Positions 43,174 to 53,650 are shown, numbered from the stretch's first letter. The stretch: DNA of 64,000 nucleotides from Clostridium_AM sp963780135 (GCA_963780135.1 CAWAAR010000003.1:2170001-2234000); one strand, 5' to 3'. Notes: generated by a model from the sequence alone, not told the origin. Program-made: numbers and translations.

Positions 43174-45567
43174 ATGAAAATTATAACAACAAAAGAACAT
43201 ACAGGTGAAGGAAATATTACACCAGAATATTTGAAAAAAGTGGATGCATATTGGCGTGCTGCTAATTATTTATCTGCAGCACAATTATATTTATTAGACA
43301 ACCCTTTACTTAAAGAAACTTTAAAGCCTGAACATTTAAAAGGAAAAGTAGTTGGACATTGGGGAACTATTCCTGGACAAAACTTTGTTTATGCTCATTT
43401 AAATAGAGTTATAAAAAAGTATGATTTAGATATGATTTATGTTTCTGGACCAGGACATGGTGGACAAGTTATGGTATCCAATTCTTATTTGGACGGAACC
43501 TACAGTGAAGTTTATCCAAATGTTTCTCGTGATATTCCTGGTTTAAAGAAACTATGTAAACAATTTTCTTTCCCAGGTGGAATTTCTAGTCACATGGCAC
43601 CTGAAACTCCTGGTTCTATACATGAAGGTGGAGAATTAGGTTATTCTTTAGCTCACTCATTTGGTGCAGTTTTTGATAATCCTAGTTTAATTACTGCTTG
43701 CGTTGTTGGTGATGGTGAGTCTGAAACTGGTCCACTTGCTACTTCATGGCAAGCAAATAAGTTTTTAAGTCCTATTACAGATGGTGCAGTACTTCCAATA
43801 TTGCATTTAAATGGTTACAAAATCAGTAACCCTACTATATTATCACGTATTCCTAATGAAGAATTGAAAAAGTTCTTTGAAGGAAATGGATGGAAGCCTT
43901 ATTTTGTAGAAGGTGAAGATCCTAATGTTATGCATAAATTAATGGCTGATACACTTGATATGGTAACTGAAGAAATTCTTAGAATACAAGAAAATGCTCG
44001 TAAAAATAATGATGCTACTCGTCCTAAGTGGCCAATGATTGTTTTACGTACTCCAAAGGGATGGACAGGTCCTAAAATGGTTGATGGAGTTCCAAATGAA
44101 GGTTCTTTCCGTGCGCACCAGGTACCTCTTCCAGTAGACAGTTGTCACACAGAACATTTAGATGATTTAGTAAAATGGTTAAAGAGCTATAAACCAGAAG
44201 AATTATTTGATGAAAACGGTAGATTAGTTCCTGAACTTGAAGAATTAACTCCAAAGGGAAATAAGAGAATGGCATCAAATCCACATACAAATGGCGGTTT
44301 ATTATTAAAGGAACTTCGTACTCCTGATTTTCGTGATTATGCTGTAGATGTACCTACTCCAGGAGCTACTACTACACAGGATATGATTGAACTTGCAAAA
44401 TACCTACGTGATGTAGTTAAATTAAATGAAGAAAGTCGTAACTTCCGTATCTTTGGACCAGATGAAACTATGTCTAACCGTTTATGGGCATTATTTGAAG
44501 GAACTAAACGTCAATGGTTAGCAGAAATAAAGGAACCAAATGATGAATTTTTAGCTCATGATGGAAGAATTGTAGACTCAATGCTTAGTGAACATTTATG
44601 TGAAGGTTGGTTGGAAGGATATCTATTAACTGGACGTCATGGTTTCTTTGCAAGCTATGAAGCTTTCCTTCGTGTTGTAGATTCTATGATTACACAACAT
44701 GGAAAATGGTTAAAAGTAACGTCTGAGCTTCCTTGGAGAAAAGATATAGCTTCCTTAAATTTAATAGCTACATCTAATGTATGGCAGCAGGATCACAATG
44801 GTTATACTCACCAAGACCCAGGTTTACTTGGTCATATAGTAGATAAAAAATCAGAAATAGTTAGAGCATATTTACCAGCTGATGCTAATACTTTACTTGC
44901 TATTTTTGATCATTGTCTTCATACTAAACATAAGATTAATTTATTAGTTACATCAAAACATCCAAGACAACAATGGTTAACTATGGAGCAAGCTGTAAAA
45001 CATGTAGAACAGGGTGCTAGCATTTGGGACTTTGCAAGTAATGATCAAGGTGAGGAACCAGATGTAGTTATAGCTTCTTGTGGTGATACTCCAACTTTAG
45101 AAGGATTAGCAGCAGTTACAATTTTACGTGAACATTTACCAGAGCTTAAAATTCGTTTTGTAAATGTAGTAGATATGATGAAGTTAATGCCTGAAAATGA
45201 ACACCCACATGGATTAAGTGAAAGAGATTATGATACATTATTTACAAAAGATAAGCCAATTATATTTGCTTTCCATGGTTATGCTCATTTAGTTAATCAG
45301 TTAACTTACTATCGTACTAACCATAACTTACATGTTCATGGCTATCAAGAAGAAGGTACTATTACAACACCATTTGATATGCGTGTTCAAAATAAGTTAG
45401 ATAGGTTTAATCTTGTAAAAGATGTAATACAAAATCTACCTCAACTTGGAAACCGCGCTGCACATCTTGTTCAATTAATGAACGACAAATTAGTTGAACA
45501 TAATAAATACATTCGTGACTTTGGTGAAGATCTTCCTGAAATAACTAAATGGCAGTGGCATGTGTAA
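43174..45567 (+). CDS. xfp: xylulose-5-phosphate/fructose-6-phosphate phosphoketolase
   Basis: A 797-residue thiamine-diphosphate enzyme, normal length. YWRAANYLSAAQLYL and GHWGTIPGQNFVYAHLN near the start, SGPGHGGQ, GGELGYSLAHSFGA and the thiamine motif GDGESETGPLATSWQANKF identify it. It splits xylulose 5-phosphate with phosphate into acetyl phosphate and glyceraldehyde 3-phosphate, giving a short route from arabinose to acetyl units. AGGAGG precedes the ATG. Paired AraR boxes put it under arabinose control. Confidence 0.96.
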   Translation: MKIITTKEHTGEGNITPEYLKKVDAYWRAANYLSAAQLYLLDNPLLKETLKPEHLKGKVVGHWGTIPGQNFVYAHLNRVIKKYDLDMIYVSGPGHGGQVMVSNSYLDGTYSEVYPNVSRDIPGLKKLCKQFSFPGGISSHMAPETPGSIHEGGELGYSLAHSFGAVFDNPSLITACVVGDGESETGPLATSWQANKFLSPITDGAVLPILHLNGYKISNPTILSRIPNEELKKFFEGNGWKPYFVEGEDPNVMHKLMADTLDMVTEEILRIQENARKNNDATRPKWPMIVLRTPKGWTGPKMVDGVPNEGSFRAHQVPLPVDSCHTEHLDDLVKWLKSYKPEELFDENGRLVPELEELTPKGNKRMASNPHTNGGLLLKELRTPDFRDYAVDVPTPGATTTQDMIELAKYLRDVVKLNEESRNFRIFGPDETMSNRLWALFEGTKRQWLAEIKEPNDEFLAHDGRIVDSMLSEHLCEGWLEGYLLTGRHGFFASYEAFLRVVDSMITQHGKWLKVTSELPWRKDIASLNLIATSNVWQQDHNGYTHQDPGLLGHIVDKKSEIVRAYLPADANTLLAIFDHCLHTKHKINLLVTSKHPRQQWLTMEQAVKHVEQGASIWDFASNDQGEEPDVVIASCGDTPTLEGLAAVTILREHLPELKIRFVNVVDMMKLMPENEHPHGLSERDYDTLFTKDKPIIFAFHGYAHLVNQLTYYRTNHNLHVHGYQEEGTITTPFDMRVQNKLDRFNLVKDVIQNLPQLGNRAAHLVQLMNDKLVEHNKYIRDFGEDLPEITKWQWHV

Positions 45568-45595
45568 TTATTAAAAAATTCTTACAAGGATTAAG

Positions 45596-45633
45596 TGGGA
45601 CTGTTTCACTAAGAAATTAGTATAATGGTCCCA
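45596..45633 (+). terminator. terminator of the phosphoketolase gene
   Basis: TGGGAC (45596-45601) and GTCCCA (45628-45633) enclose an inner CTAA/TTAG pairing and are followed by TTTTTT. Confidence 0.75.
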
Positions 45634-45684
45634 TTTTTTAAAAAACACAATTATTTCTAAATATAATATAGGGGGATAGATAAT

Positions 45685-46722
45685 ATGATTCAAAGTGAAA
45701 TATTTGGATATCTTGGGGAAAAAGAAATTCGAAAGTACACAATGATAAATAGTAATGGAATGAAAGTTTCTTGTATTTCATATGGAGCTAAATTAACAGA
45801 AATTATTGTACCAGATAAACAAGGAAATTTATCAAATGTTTTGTTAGGTTTTGATAATTTAGATAGCTATTTAAAAGATAGAAGTATGTTTTTAGGAGCA
45901 GCTATAGGAAGAGTTGGTGGTCGTATAGCTAAAGGTGAATTTCAGATTAAAGGAACTTTATATAAGGTACCTGTAAATGAGGGAGAAAACACACTACATG
46001 GTGGAGAAAATGGTTTTGATACATTAATATGGAATAGTGATATTGTAGAATCTGAAAATGATACTAGTATAATTTTTTATAGAACAATTGCACCTGAGGA
46101 AGATGGTTTCCCAGGGACTTTACAGGCGAAAATAATATATACACTTAAGAGTAATAATGAAGTTTTAATTACTTTTAAAGGTGTATCTGATAATTTTACA
46201 CTTTTTAATCCTACAATTCATTCGTATTTTAATTTAAATAATGATTTTAATAAGTTACTTTCAGGACATACATTACAAATTAATGCATCTAATTATGCTG
46301 AACTTGCTGCTGATTTAGTACCAACGGGTAAATTAAATGATGTATCTAAAACTCCATTAGATTTTAGACAGCCAAAAGATTTGCCACAAGCAATTAAACA
46401 GGTAAAAGAACATTTTAAAGTAAATGGTATTGATCATCCTTTTAAGGTAGATAATAATGGGAATATAGCTACTTTAATTAATCATGATACAGGTAGACGT
46501 CTTGATATTGAGTCAAATCGTAATGGATTAGTAGTTTATACTCTTAATGTTGTAGACAAAGCTTGGAATGTTCAAAACAAGAAAGTAATCCCTGAATTTG
46601 GAGTAGCCCTAGAAGCTCAGACATTACCTGATTCAATACATCATGAAAACTTTGGAGATACTATATTATCACCAAATAAACAAGAAGAATATTATATTAA
46701 ATATAAATTTACTATAGTATAG
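45685..46722 (+). CDS. galM: aldose 1-epimerase (mutarotase)
   Basis: A 345-residue mutarotase. NTLHGGENGFD and PTIHSYFNL carry the two catalytic His residues and ALEAQTLPDSIHHENF the base Glu. It interconverts alpha and beta anomers of a sugar, here probably arabinose, so that the isomerase gets its preferred form. GGGGGA precedes the ATG. A terminator separates it from the phosphoketolase gene, so it may have its own promoter in the 117-bp gap. Confidence 0.9.
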   Translation: MIQSEIFGYLGEKEIRKYTMINSNGMKVSCISYGAKLTEIIVPDKQGNLSNVLLGFDNLDSYLKDRSMFLGAAIGRVGGRIAKGEFQIKGTLYKVPVNEGENTLHGGENGFDTLIWNSDIVESENDTSIIFYRTIAPEEDGFPGTLQAKIIYTLKSNNEVLITFKGVSDNFTLFNPTIHSYFNLNNDFNKLLSGHTLQINASNYAELAADLVPTGKLNDVSKTPLDFRQPKDLPQAIKQVKEHFKVNGIDHPFKVDNNGNIATLINHDTGRRLDIESNRNGLVVYTLNVVDKAWNVQNKKVIPEFGVALEAQTLPDSIHHENFGDTILSPNKQEEYYIKYKFTIV

Positions 46723-46942
46723 AATCGAATCACCCATCACGCTTCAATTTAAAACGATAAAAGAAAGTAGAAACCTATATGAATCAGATTATATTAAATA
46801 AATTTAATGGCAAATGCAGCTGTGCTAACTATAGTTGCAGATGGATACAATCATAAAATTTAATAAAGTAAACATAAAATTCATGTAGCTACGGTTTAAG
46901 CTATGGTTAAAAGAATTCTATATTCAGAAAATAATATTCCGT

Positions 46943-47079
46943 GATTTAGTTTGTAAAAATTTAAAAGGAAATGATGAAGAAATTGCTATAATGAAACAAG
47001 AAATGAAAAATTATTTATTACAGTCTGTACAAGAGCTTAAATTACAAAGAAAATCACAAGAAGAAAGTATTAATATTCT
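46943..47079 (+). pseudogene. fragment duplicated from the HAAS-domain gene at 56691
   Basis: About 137 bp match 56709-56845 with only a handful of differences (frame DLVCKNLKGNDEEIAIMKQE, then SQEESIN). Beyond each end the similarity stops sharply. It carries no start and ends in a short unrelated tail with a stop near 47102. The rest of 46723-47215 shows a terminator at 47104 and no gene. Confidence 0.85.
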
Positions 47080-47103
47080 TTTTATTGTAGCTAGTTATAC
47101 ATA

Positions 47104-47136
47104 ATGCACTCTAATTTATCAATAATTAGAGTGCAT
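47104..47136. terminator. bidirectional terminator
   Basis: ATGCACTCTAATT (47104-47116) pairs exactly with 47124-47136, 7-nt loop, then TTCTT. It lies between the plus-strand arabinose region and the minus-strand chemoreceptor gene. Confidence 0.8.
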
Positions 47137-47215
47137 TTCTTAATCAATTATTTAAGCTATTCTCATATATTTTAGTATAGGTGAACATAAGGTATACTTA
47201 TATGTAAAAATTAAA

Positions 47216-48928
47216 TTATATTTTAAATTTTTGTACCAGTTCACTAAGTTTTTGTGCAATTTCTGATTGTCTTTGTGACGCTATAGCTATCTGTTCTATA
47301 GCTTTTGTAGTTTCATCCACACTTTCTTTTATTGTTTCTGCTTGTTCATTTGATTCTTGTGATGATTTTGCCATATTCTGAACTGATTCACTTACTTGAC
47401 CTACTGTAGCTGTTATTTCTTCAGACATAGCAGCAATTTCCTCTGACATTTTATTTGCAAAATCCGAATCATTGTAATATTGGCTTCCAGTTTCTGCATA
47501 AGCATTAAATTGTATACGTACATCTTTATTAATATATTCTAACATATCACTACCTGTATCTATGCTGTTTTTAAATGATTGCTGAACTTTTAAAATAGTA
47601 CTTTGAATACTTGTAACTGCTTCTGATGATTGTTCAGCCAGAGTTCTTACTTCCTCTGCCACAACTGAAAAACCCTTGCCTTGTTCTCCTGCTCTGGCTG
47701 CTTCTATAGCGGCATTTAGTGCAAGTAGATTTGTCTGAGTTGCTATACTTCCTATGGTATCTGCCATAATTCTAATGTCATCTACTATTTTTCCATCCGC
47801 AATAGCTTTTTCCATCTTCTTTTGCTTTTCAACATATAATTTGGCAGCTTCATCTAATGCATTTTTACTATTATTTTGAGTAAGGGTACCTCTTTCTTTA
47901 GCTCCATTTGCATTATTACTTCCTTCCATAGCCTTTGATGAAAGAACATTAATGCTTGAATCTACCTCTTCAACTGATGCACTTATTTCCTGTGATGCTG
48001 CACTTGATTCCTGCATATCACCAGAAATATTATTTACTGCATCATCTATAGTAATCATCTTAGAAGTTAATTCTTCAATTGTTGCTGAAAGTTCTTCAGA
48101 GGAAGCACTTATATCTTGTGAATTTTCTAAAATTGTCTTGACCAAGTTGTTTACATTCTCTTGTGCTGTATTCAAAGAACTAGCTGTTTGTCCAAACTCA
48201 TCCCCTCGTGCGATAGTAATTGGAGCCGAAAAATCATAAAAAGCTAATCTTTCTGCAAAGCTTTTTATCTTCATTAGCGGTTTATTTATATCCTTTGAAA
48301 TTAATAAACCAAGTAAAATTGCAATTACTAATCCTGCAAATATTAATATTAGCATAAGCATATTTGAAGTCGTATATAATAATTGATTATCTGAATTTGC
48401 ATTTTTTGCGTTATCAAGATTTATATTAATAAGTTTATCAAGATTTTCAAACATTGTCTCACTTATTTTTTTTATTTCCAGATATTGCTTTTCTGATTCA
48501 GCATAATTATTGTCGTCTTCAATTTTAATAATAGTTTCTTTTAAAGTTCTATATTGTTGTAATTGATTTTTAAATACTGGATAAGTTTGTTTTTCTTTAG
48601 CATCCATAGGAAGTTTTTCATAACTTGCTATGTATTTATCATTTTCATCTTCATTTACCTGAATATCTTTTTCTATATCAGTTTTTTTAGAAGAATCCTT
48701 TATATAAACCAATTGTAACAGGTCATTATTGATTTGTGTTAAATTTTGCCTCATATCTGTCATCATGTATATACTCTGCGTGTTACTATTATACATATCT
48801 TGTGAATTTGCAGCCACCTTTTTTAAGGATAGTGCCCCAACTGTACCGACTACAGCAATTAGTACAGCCACAATTAGAAATGATAAAATTAATTTGGTTT
48901 TTACTTTAAATTTTTTCAATAAACTCAT
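47216..48928 (-). CDS. methyl-accepting chemotaxis protein
   Basis: A 570-residue chemoreceptor. Membrane helix at about 12-34, a four-helix-bundle type sensor (NMLTQ-rich, about 35-185), second helix at about 189-208, HAMP, then a signalling coiled coil with QTNLLALNAAIEAARAGEQG near 390. The sensor type differs from that of the receptor at 2477. Between the methylation helices and the tip lies KQKKMEKAIADGKIVDD, a less usual charged stretch. Preceded by AAGGAGA. Confidence 0.92.
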   Translation of the reverse strand: MSLLKKFKVKTKLILSFLIVAVLIAVVGTVGALSLKKVAANSQDMYNSNTQSIYMMTDMRQNLTQINNDLLQLVYIKDSSKKTDIEKDIQVNEDENDKYIASYEKLPMDAKEKQTYPVFKNQLQQYRTLKETIIKIEDDNNYAESEKQYLEIKKISETMFENLDKLININLDNAKNANSDNQLLYTTSNMLMLILIFAGLVIAILLGLLISKDINKPLMKIKSFAERLAFYDFSAPITIARGDEFGQTASSLNTAQENVNNLVKTILENSQDISASSEELSATIEELTSKMITIDDAVNNISGDMQESSAASQEISASVEEVDSSINVLSSKAMEGSNNANGAKERGTLTQNNSKNALDEAAKLYVEKQKKMEKAIADGKIVDDIRIMADTIGSIATQTNLLALNAAIEAARAGEQGKGFSVVAEEVRTLAEQSSEAVTSIQSTILKVQQSFKNSIDTGSDMLEYINKDVRIQFNAYAETGSQYYNDSDFANKMSEEIAAMSEEITATVGQVSESVQNMAKSSQESNEQAETIKESVDETTKAIEQIAIASQRQSEIAQKLSELVQKFKI

Positions 48929-49563
48929 TTTAATTTGTCTCCTTATCTTCTTTATTTAACTTTGGTTTATTAATAATGTTTATACTTGTTTCATATTTTT
49001 TAATACCTACATATGCTGAAGTTTTTTAAAAAATATTAATCCATAATGAGCTTATTAATTCTCATGAACTCATTAATTCTTTCATTATAATAATTATAAT
49101 AACATAAATAGTAAAAAACAACATTTTATATTTAGAATTAAATGATATTAAGTAATAAATTACTAATGCATATAATTTTTAATGTTATTGAATTATATCT
49201 ACAGGATAGATATAATTCTGATGGATCACCTATTGGGGCAATTGCTATTTTAGATGATTAGTCACTGTAATATTAAATCGTAGCTGTTAGAAAGTGCGAA
49301 GTAATATATTTTAGTAGGTAGGTGAATTTGGATGGAAATTATAAAGTTGCAAAGAAATGATACAAGCCTGTAATACCTATCTTTACCATTGATATTAATC
49401 ACATCAAGAAAAAACTAACCATAAAATTGCCAATGTAAGTTATGGTAATCCATAGTTAGTTCTTAAATTAATTCAAAACTAGATTTGAAAGGTAACAGGT
49501 ACTTTACAGAGATAGGTAGTGAAACGAATAATCTCTGTTGCTATCTATTTTTCTTTAATAATT
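48929..49563. other. 635-bp stretch without a recognisable gene
   Basis: AT-rich. The right part of the chemoreceptor promoter is here. A short open stretch DRYNSDGSPIGAIAILDD (about 49206-49260) looks protein-like but is too short to assign, and ACTAACCATA...TTAGTT near 49415-49465 can fold weakly. Confidence 0.4.
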
Positions 49564-49731
49564 TTATTTTTTGCGTTTAAAAGGATTACCTTTAGTGAAT
49601 AACAATACACCCCACGCTATTGCTGCAAGGATTGTTAAAATACCTGCAACTAGTATAAATTTTGAGATAAGTATAATATAAATTAGTGCTACTAAAAAAA
49701 CGTTGATACTTTTACGTAAATTTGACTTCAT
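49564..49731 (-). CDS. small single-pass membrane protein
   Basis: A 55-residue protein with a basic start (MKSNLRKSIN), a long hydrophobic stretch at about 11-45 (FLVALIYIILISKFILVAGI, AAIAWGVLLF) that could form one or two helices, and a basic end (FKRKK). GGAGG lies eight bases before the ATG at 49731. The family is unknown to me; small size lowers confidence, but the ribosome site and composition are convincing. Confidence 0.6.
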   Translation of the reverse strand: MKSNLRKSINVFLVALIYIILISKFILVAGILTILAAIAWGVLLFTKGNPFKRKK

Positions 49732-49766
49732 GTTTAAATCCTCCAATTTTCTTATCAATGAATCTT

Positions 49767-49881
49767 ACTTAGTGGGAGTTTGTTTCTCCCACTAAGTTTA
49801 GATGAATTATCTAGGGGCGTAGCTACTGTTATCCCCCACTTTGATAGAAGTGGGGCGTTACAGTAGGTAGCCATCAGATAA
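49767..49881. repeat. structured non-coding element, copy 1
   Basis: A hairpin (ACTTAGTGGGAG 49767-49778 with 49786-49797) is followed by a 75-bp core whose ends TTATC/GATAA pair (49807-49811 with 49877-49881), with inner helices CTACTGT/ACAGTAG (49823-49829 with 49860-49866) and CCCCACTT/AAGTGGGG (49834-49841 with 49848-49855). The same layout and the sequences GGCGTAGC... GTAGC.ATC.GATAA recur at 54376-54512. The strand of action is unknown. Confidence 0.7.
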
Positions 49882-50151
49882 ACTCATTTGTACTTAAATA
49901 ATTTAAGCTTCCATGAATTCTTTCTTCAAAGTTATATCTTCTTCTTCCTATATTTCTAATCGACACTGTATATTTTTATATTACCATGCTGGTTATATTT
50001 TGTCGCTGGTTATTGGATGGATTGTATAAATCAAAAATGGTAAATTCCTTAGAAGTTAAATCTATAGGATTGAGCAAAGATTACTATAATTATGTAAAAA
50101 CAACCCTCACAATATATTAATGGAGATAGAGTAGTGAATAGCTTACGTTTA

Positions 50152-50208
50152 AAAACACACATAAGCAAAAGGGTTAAATACATATAACCCTCTGCTTATG
50201 TGTGTTTT
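50152..50208 (-). terminator. terminator of the amino-acid permease gene
   Basis: AAAACACACATAAGCA (50152-50167) pairs exactly with 50193-50208; an inner AGGGTT/AACCCT pair extends it. The stretch 49882-50151 before it shows no gene. Confidence 0.85.
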
Positions 50209-50239
50209 ATGTTTTGTGTATTTATTTCTGTCCTTAACC

Positions 50240-51592
50240 TTACTTGGCAACTCCTTTATTATAAAACATACTACCAAAAATCATTATAATTGCAAAGACA
50301 ATTAGATATGCAACAACTGCCATTTTGTGAGAAAAACAAGCAGCAATTATCATGAAAATGCATCCTGCTAAAGAAATAATAGGCATTACAAATCTCTTGA
50401 AGAAGTTTAAATCTTTTTCTTTCTTTATCATCATAATGAATATAGGAATATATAATGCATAAATAGTAACGATAGGTAATTCTGAAGAATCAAAACAAAA
50501 AAATCCAAACCAAGGCTTTGTTAAGTTAGCACCATAGAAGAATAATAACCATATAGCACAAAGAAGCAACCCAAATATAGATGAATTTGTTGGCATATTT
50601 GTAACACTATCAACTTGTTTAAATATATTTGGTTTTGGTCCAGAGCCTCTTGCTGCTACTGAATAAATACCACGAACACATCCAAGCATTAATCCGTTTA
50701 AAGTTCCTAGACAAGAAATGATAACAAATACAAAAATTAGCGTACCACCTACTGATGAAAATATTGTTTGAAATGCTAATTTAGCTCCTGCTTCGCCACC
50801 TGCCATCATAACTTTATTTGTTACTGTTCCTGCTAATCCAATATAGTAGAGTATATAAATCAGCATGGTAATAAAAGTTCCTCCAACAAGGGCTAATGGA
50901 AGATTTTTCTTTGCATCTTTTAACTCAGCATTGATACTTGTAGCAATAATCCATCCTTCATAGGCAAAAGCTGTGGCAACAACAGCTGTAAATAGTCCAT
51001 TAGAAGTGTTGACCTCTTTTACTACTGTTGTAAAATTATATAAGGTCATACCATTACTTATACCTAAGATTGTCCCAACAATAGCCATTAAAATTAGTGG
51101 AATAAGTTTTATAATGGTTGTACTAACTTGAAATTTACCAGCTAAAACTGGTGATAATGAATTTAATGCAAAGCTGGCTATTAAATATAGACATGCAATA
51201 GTCATGCACTCTCCACCTGTAATTGGAAATCCAATTAATACGCAAGTGTATCTAGCGGAAACCCATGCTAATACTGACGTCAATGTTGGATAGTAAATCA
51301 ATGCCATAAACCACCCCACATAATATCCATACTTTTTACCCATAGTAGCTTCTCCATAATCTACTATACCATTTACATACTGATATTTAGTTGCCATTAC
51401 AGCAAAAGTGTAGGCACAAGCAATCATAATAATACCACCTATAACCCAAGCTAGTATACCTAGTGTAAGATTTCCTCCAGTTGCAGTTAAAACTTTTTCT
51501 GCTTTAAAAAAAACACCACTACCTATAACAATACCAACAACCATAGATATAGCCGTAATCAGACCATATCTTTTTTCTAACTTTGTTTCCAT
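50240..51592 (-). CDS. APC-family amino-acid permease
   Basis: A 450-residue amino acid/polyamine/organocation transporter with about twelve membrane helices. The first helix has the unwound GIVIGSGVFFKAEKVL segment that binds the amino group; helix 6 shows ATAFAYEGWIIATSINAELK. The layout resembles serine/threonine exchanger and LAT-type porters. Preceded by AAAGGGA; no partner gene is adjacent. Substrate not predictable. Confidence 0.9.
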   Translation of the reverse strand: METKLEKRYGLITAISMVVGIVIGSGVFFKAEKVLTATGGNLTLGILAWVIGGIIMIACAYTFAVMATKYQYVNGIVDYGEATMGKKYGYYVGWFMALIYYPTLTSVLAWVSARYTCVLIGFPITGGECMTIACLYLIASFALNSLSPVLAGKFQVSTTIIKLIPLILMAIVGTILGISNGMTLYNFTTVVKEVNTSNGLFTAVVATAFAYEGWIIATSINAELKDAKKNLPLALVGGTFITMLIYILYYIGLAGTVTNKVMMAGGEAGAKLAFQTIFSSVGGTLIFVFVIISCLGTLNGLMLGCVRGIYSVAARGSGPKPNIFKQVDSVTNMPTNSSIFGLLLCAIWLLFFYGANLTKPWFGFFCFDSSELPIVTIYALYIPIFIMMIKKEKDLNFFKRFVMPIISLAGCIFMIIAACFSHKMAVVAYLIVFAIIMIFGSMFYNKGVAK

Positions 51593-51709
51593 AATTAAAT
51601 CATCCCTTTCGTAATTTATTAATCTAGGGTACTTTTAATATTTTATCATACTTTAGGCGTTTACAGTGATAAAATTAATATTCTTAAGTATACAAATATA
51701 TTACAATAT

Positions 51710-51796
51710 ATGGTTAAGGTCTTGTATAATCAAAAAAATCATTATCCAAGTGAAGAAAGTGCAGAAATTATAAGAAGTTGGTATAGTAAGCAATAA
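51710..51796 (+). other. 28-codon open frame, possible gene fragment
   Basis: MVKVLYNQKNHYPSEESAEI, then IRSWYSKQ and a stop. It has the look of a protein C-terminus and is followed by a plus-strand terminator at 51879, suggesting that a larger plus-strand gene once ended here. No ribosome site. Confidence 0.3.
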
Positions 51797-51878
51797 TAAA
51801 CACCTTATAGTTAATTTAGTAATTGAGGTGTAAAATATATAGTAAGAAGAAAATAAATATTTTAAGATATGAAGTTTT

Positions 51879-51915
51879 ACTACAGAAGGTGATAGCTCAC
51901 CCACTGTAGTTTTTA
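51879..51915 (+). terminator. terminator hairpin with plus-strand T-tail
   Basis: ACTACAG (51879-51885) and GGTGA (51888-51892) pair with TCACC (51897-51901) and CTGTAGT (51904-51910), followed by TTTTTAT. The T-tail suits a plus-strand transcript, although the adjacent intact gene ends here from the other side. Confidence 0.65.
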
Positions 51916-51916
51916 T

Positions 51917-52810
51917 CTATTTTAGAGCATTTTCTACGGCTTTCATAAATGCCTTACTAGTAGTGGTGGCCCCAGTAACAGCATCTACATTTATTTTTTG
52001 TTCTTTAATTATTTTTGGAAATACTCCTTCAGCGTAAGTTACATATGTGCTTTTGCGATTTTCTATACCGTTGATATGGGTAATTTTATGATCTTTAACT
52101 TCTACTTCTACTTTATATATATAATTGCCAGCTTTTGTTTGTCCCTTATATATTCCATCATTAATTTTTATGAGACTTATATTTTCTATAGGCATATGCC
52201 TGATTTTGTTTAAACTAATAGCATTTGCAGCTGCAAATCCAATACTAACTATACTTAAAGGAAGTACAATCATTATAATAGTTTTTTGTTTTATATAGTG
52301 TTTTACTTCTCTTTTTCCCCAAGGTTTGAAAACAGAAATTAAAGCAAGTACGATCATTATAAACAATTCTATAGAAGTATATATTAATGCTTTGTTTTGA
52401 AATTTTAAATATTCAGCTTTCATAATAGAATTGTTAAAGCCTGCATCTGATATGGACGTCATTCCATTAACAGAAGGTCCAAATCCAATCCAAGTAACTG
52501 CAAATATAGTAAATACAAGCAGCCATTTTAGTATTATCCACTTATATTTGGCAAATCCCCATTGTGTAAATAGCCCATATATAAATGCAGTTATGATTAA
52601 AATTAAAAAGGCATAGTTTACTGCCCAAGTAAATATTTTAAGTATTCCTAAATCTATTGAAAAAGTATTTCCTTGAAAATTTTTAGTTTGTTTTAGTAAA
52701 AGTAGACTTAAGATTGAAATCAATCCTCCTAGTATACTTGCAGCTAAAATAATGTGAACTACTTTTAATAGTTTTTGACAGCTATTATTTAAAGTCCAGT
52801 TTTTGCTCAT
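51917..52810 (-). CDS. membrane protein with FMN-binding domain
   Basis: A 297-residue protein. Four membrane helices lie at about 17-40, 54-75, 88-108 and 133-155, a fifth near 177-195, and the last 90 residues form an extracytoplasmic FMN_bind domain ending in DAVTGATTTS, the site where flavin is bound through a Thr phosphoester in RnfG/NqrC-type proteins. Encoded just downstream of an EFR1-type ferredoxin/flavodoxin gene, so electron transfer across the membrane is likely. A GGGGG ribosome site precedes the ATG. Confidence 0.82.
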   Translation of the reverse strand: MSKNWTLNNSCQKLLKVVHIILAASILGGLISILSLLLLKQTKNFQGNTFSIDLGILKIFTWAVNYAFLILIITAFIYGLFTQWGFAKYKWIILKWLLVFTIFAVTWIGFGPSVNGMTSISDAGFNNSIMKAEYLKFQNKALIYTSIELFIMIVLALISVFKPWGKREVKHYIKQKTIIMIVLPLSIVSIGFAAANAISLNKIRHMPIENISLIKINDGIYKGQTKAGNYIYKVEVEVKDHKITHINGIENRKSTYVTYAEGVFPKIIKEQKINVDAVTGATTTSKAFMKAVENALK

Positions 52811-52825
52811 TTTTTTACCCCCATT

Positions 52826-53623
52826 TTATTTTAATGAATTATTTGAATTGATAATATCCTGTAGAGAAACATTAGGATTTTTATATCTTTTTCTATTCGT
52901 TGAGTTTTTTCCTATTTGTAAGGAAGCTTTTGGACATAAGTGGATACAAGCAAAACATTGTTGACATTTATGCTGCCACTCTGGCTTACCATCTATGATT
53001 TTAATATTGTCAAAGGCACAAACTTGACTACAAATTCCACATCCAGTACAATTATTATCAACCCAAAAGTTATTATCCTGAGCAGGAAAGTTATCTATGA
53101 GCTTTTCCAATTTTGGTGCTAAAAGTCTATCAATAATGAATTTACTTTTTTCAATACCATAATCCTTGCAGTTTCTTACGCAATCTATAACTGTAATAAT
53201 TTTTTTATCCTTTTGTTTAAACTTTTTCTTTTGAGTTTTTTCTGAATTTGCACCATACATGGCTATATAATTTCCAGGCATTTTTATAACAAATCCACTA
53301 TTCAGTTTCTTTTTCTTTTCTTTTAATATGGAATCAACCCTGTCTAGTGCAAGTCCAGCGAAGCAATTACAGGTTACTACAGAAAAAACATAGTTTACAT
53401 TGCACAAATCTAATTTGTTCAAAAAATCCTTTACTGCTAGAGGTATCCCATAGTCATATACGGGAAATACGAAGCCTATTTTTTCTGAAGTAGGTGTTAC
53501 AATTTTATTATTATTTAATGCAGGTATAGATATAAGTTCAGTTTCCTCAAGTGATTTTTGAATATTTTGGGCAACATCTAAGCAGTTTCCTGTAGCTGTA
53601 AAATAATATATTGTAGTTTTCAT
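52826..53623 (-). CDS. EFR1-type flavodoxin-ferredoxin fusion
   Basis: A 265-residue protein. The N-terminal flavodoxin-like domain has YYFTATGNCLDVAQNI as phosphate loop and FVFPVYDYGIPLAVKDF as flavin loop; the C-terminal part has two 4Fe-4S motifs, CTGCGICSQVCAFDN and CQQCFACIHLCPKAS. This is the EFR1 ferredoxin architecture. It should move electrons in the cytosol, perhaps to the FMN-binding membrane protein encoded 15 bp downstream. Confidence 0.92.
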   Translation of the reverse strand: MKTTIYYFTATGNCLDVAQNIQKSLEETELISIPALNNNKIVTPTSEKIGFVFPVYDYGIPLAVKDFLNKLDLCNVNYVFSVVTCNCFAGLALDRVDSILKEKKKKLNSGFVIKMPGNYIAMYGANSEKTQKKKFKQKDKKIITVIDCVRNCKDYGIEKSKFIIDRLLAPKLEKLIDNFPAQDNNFWVDNNCTGCGICSQVCAFDNIKIIDGKPEWQHKCQQCFACIHLCPKASLQIGKNSTNRKRYKNPNVSLQDIINSNNSLK

Positions 53624-53650
53624 TTTGTAATACTCCTTATTTTCAATTAA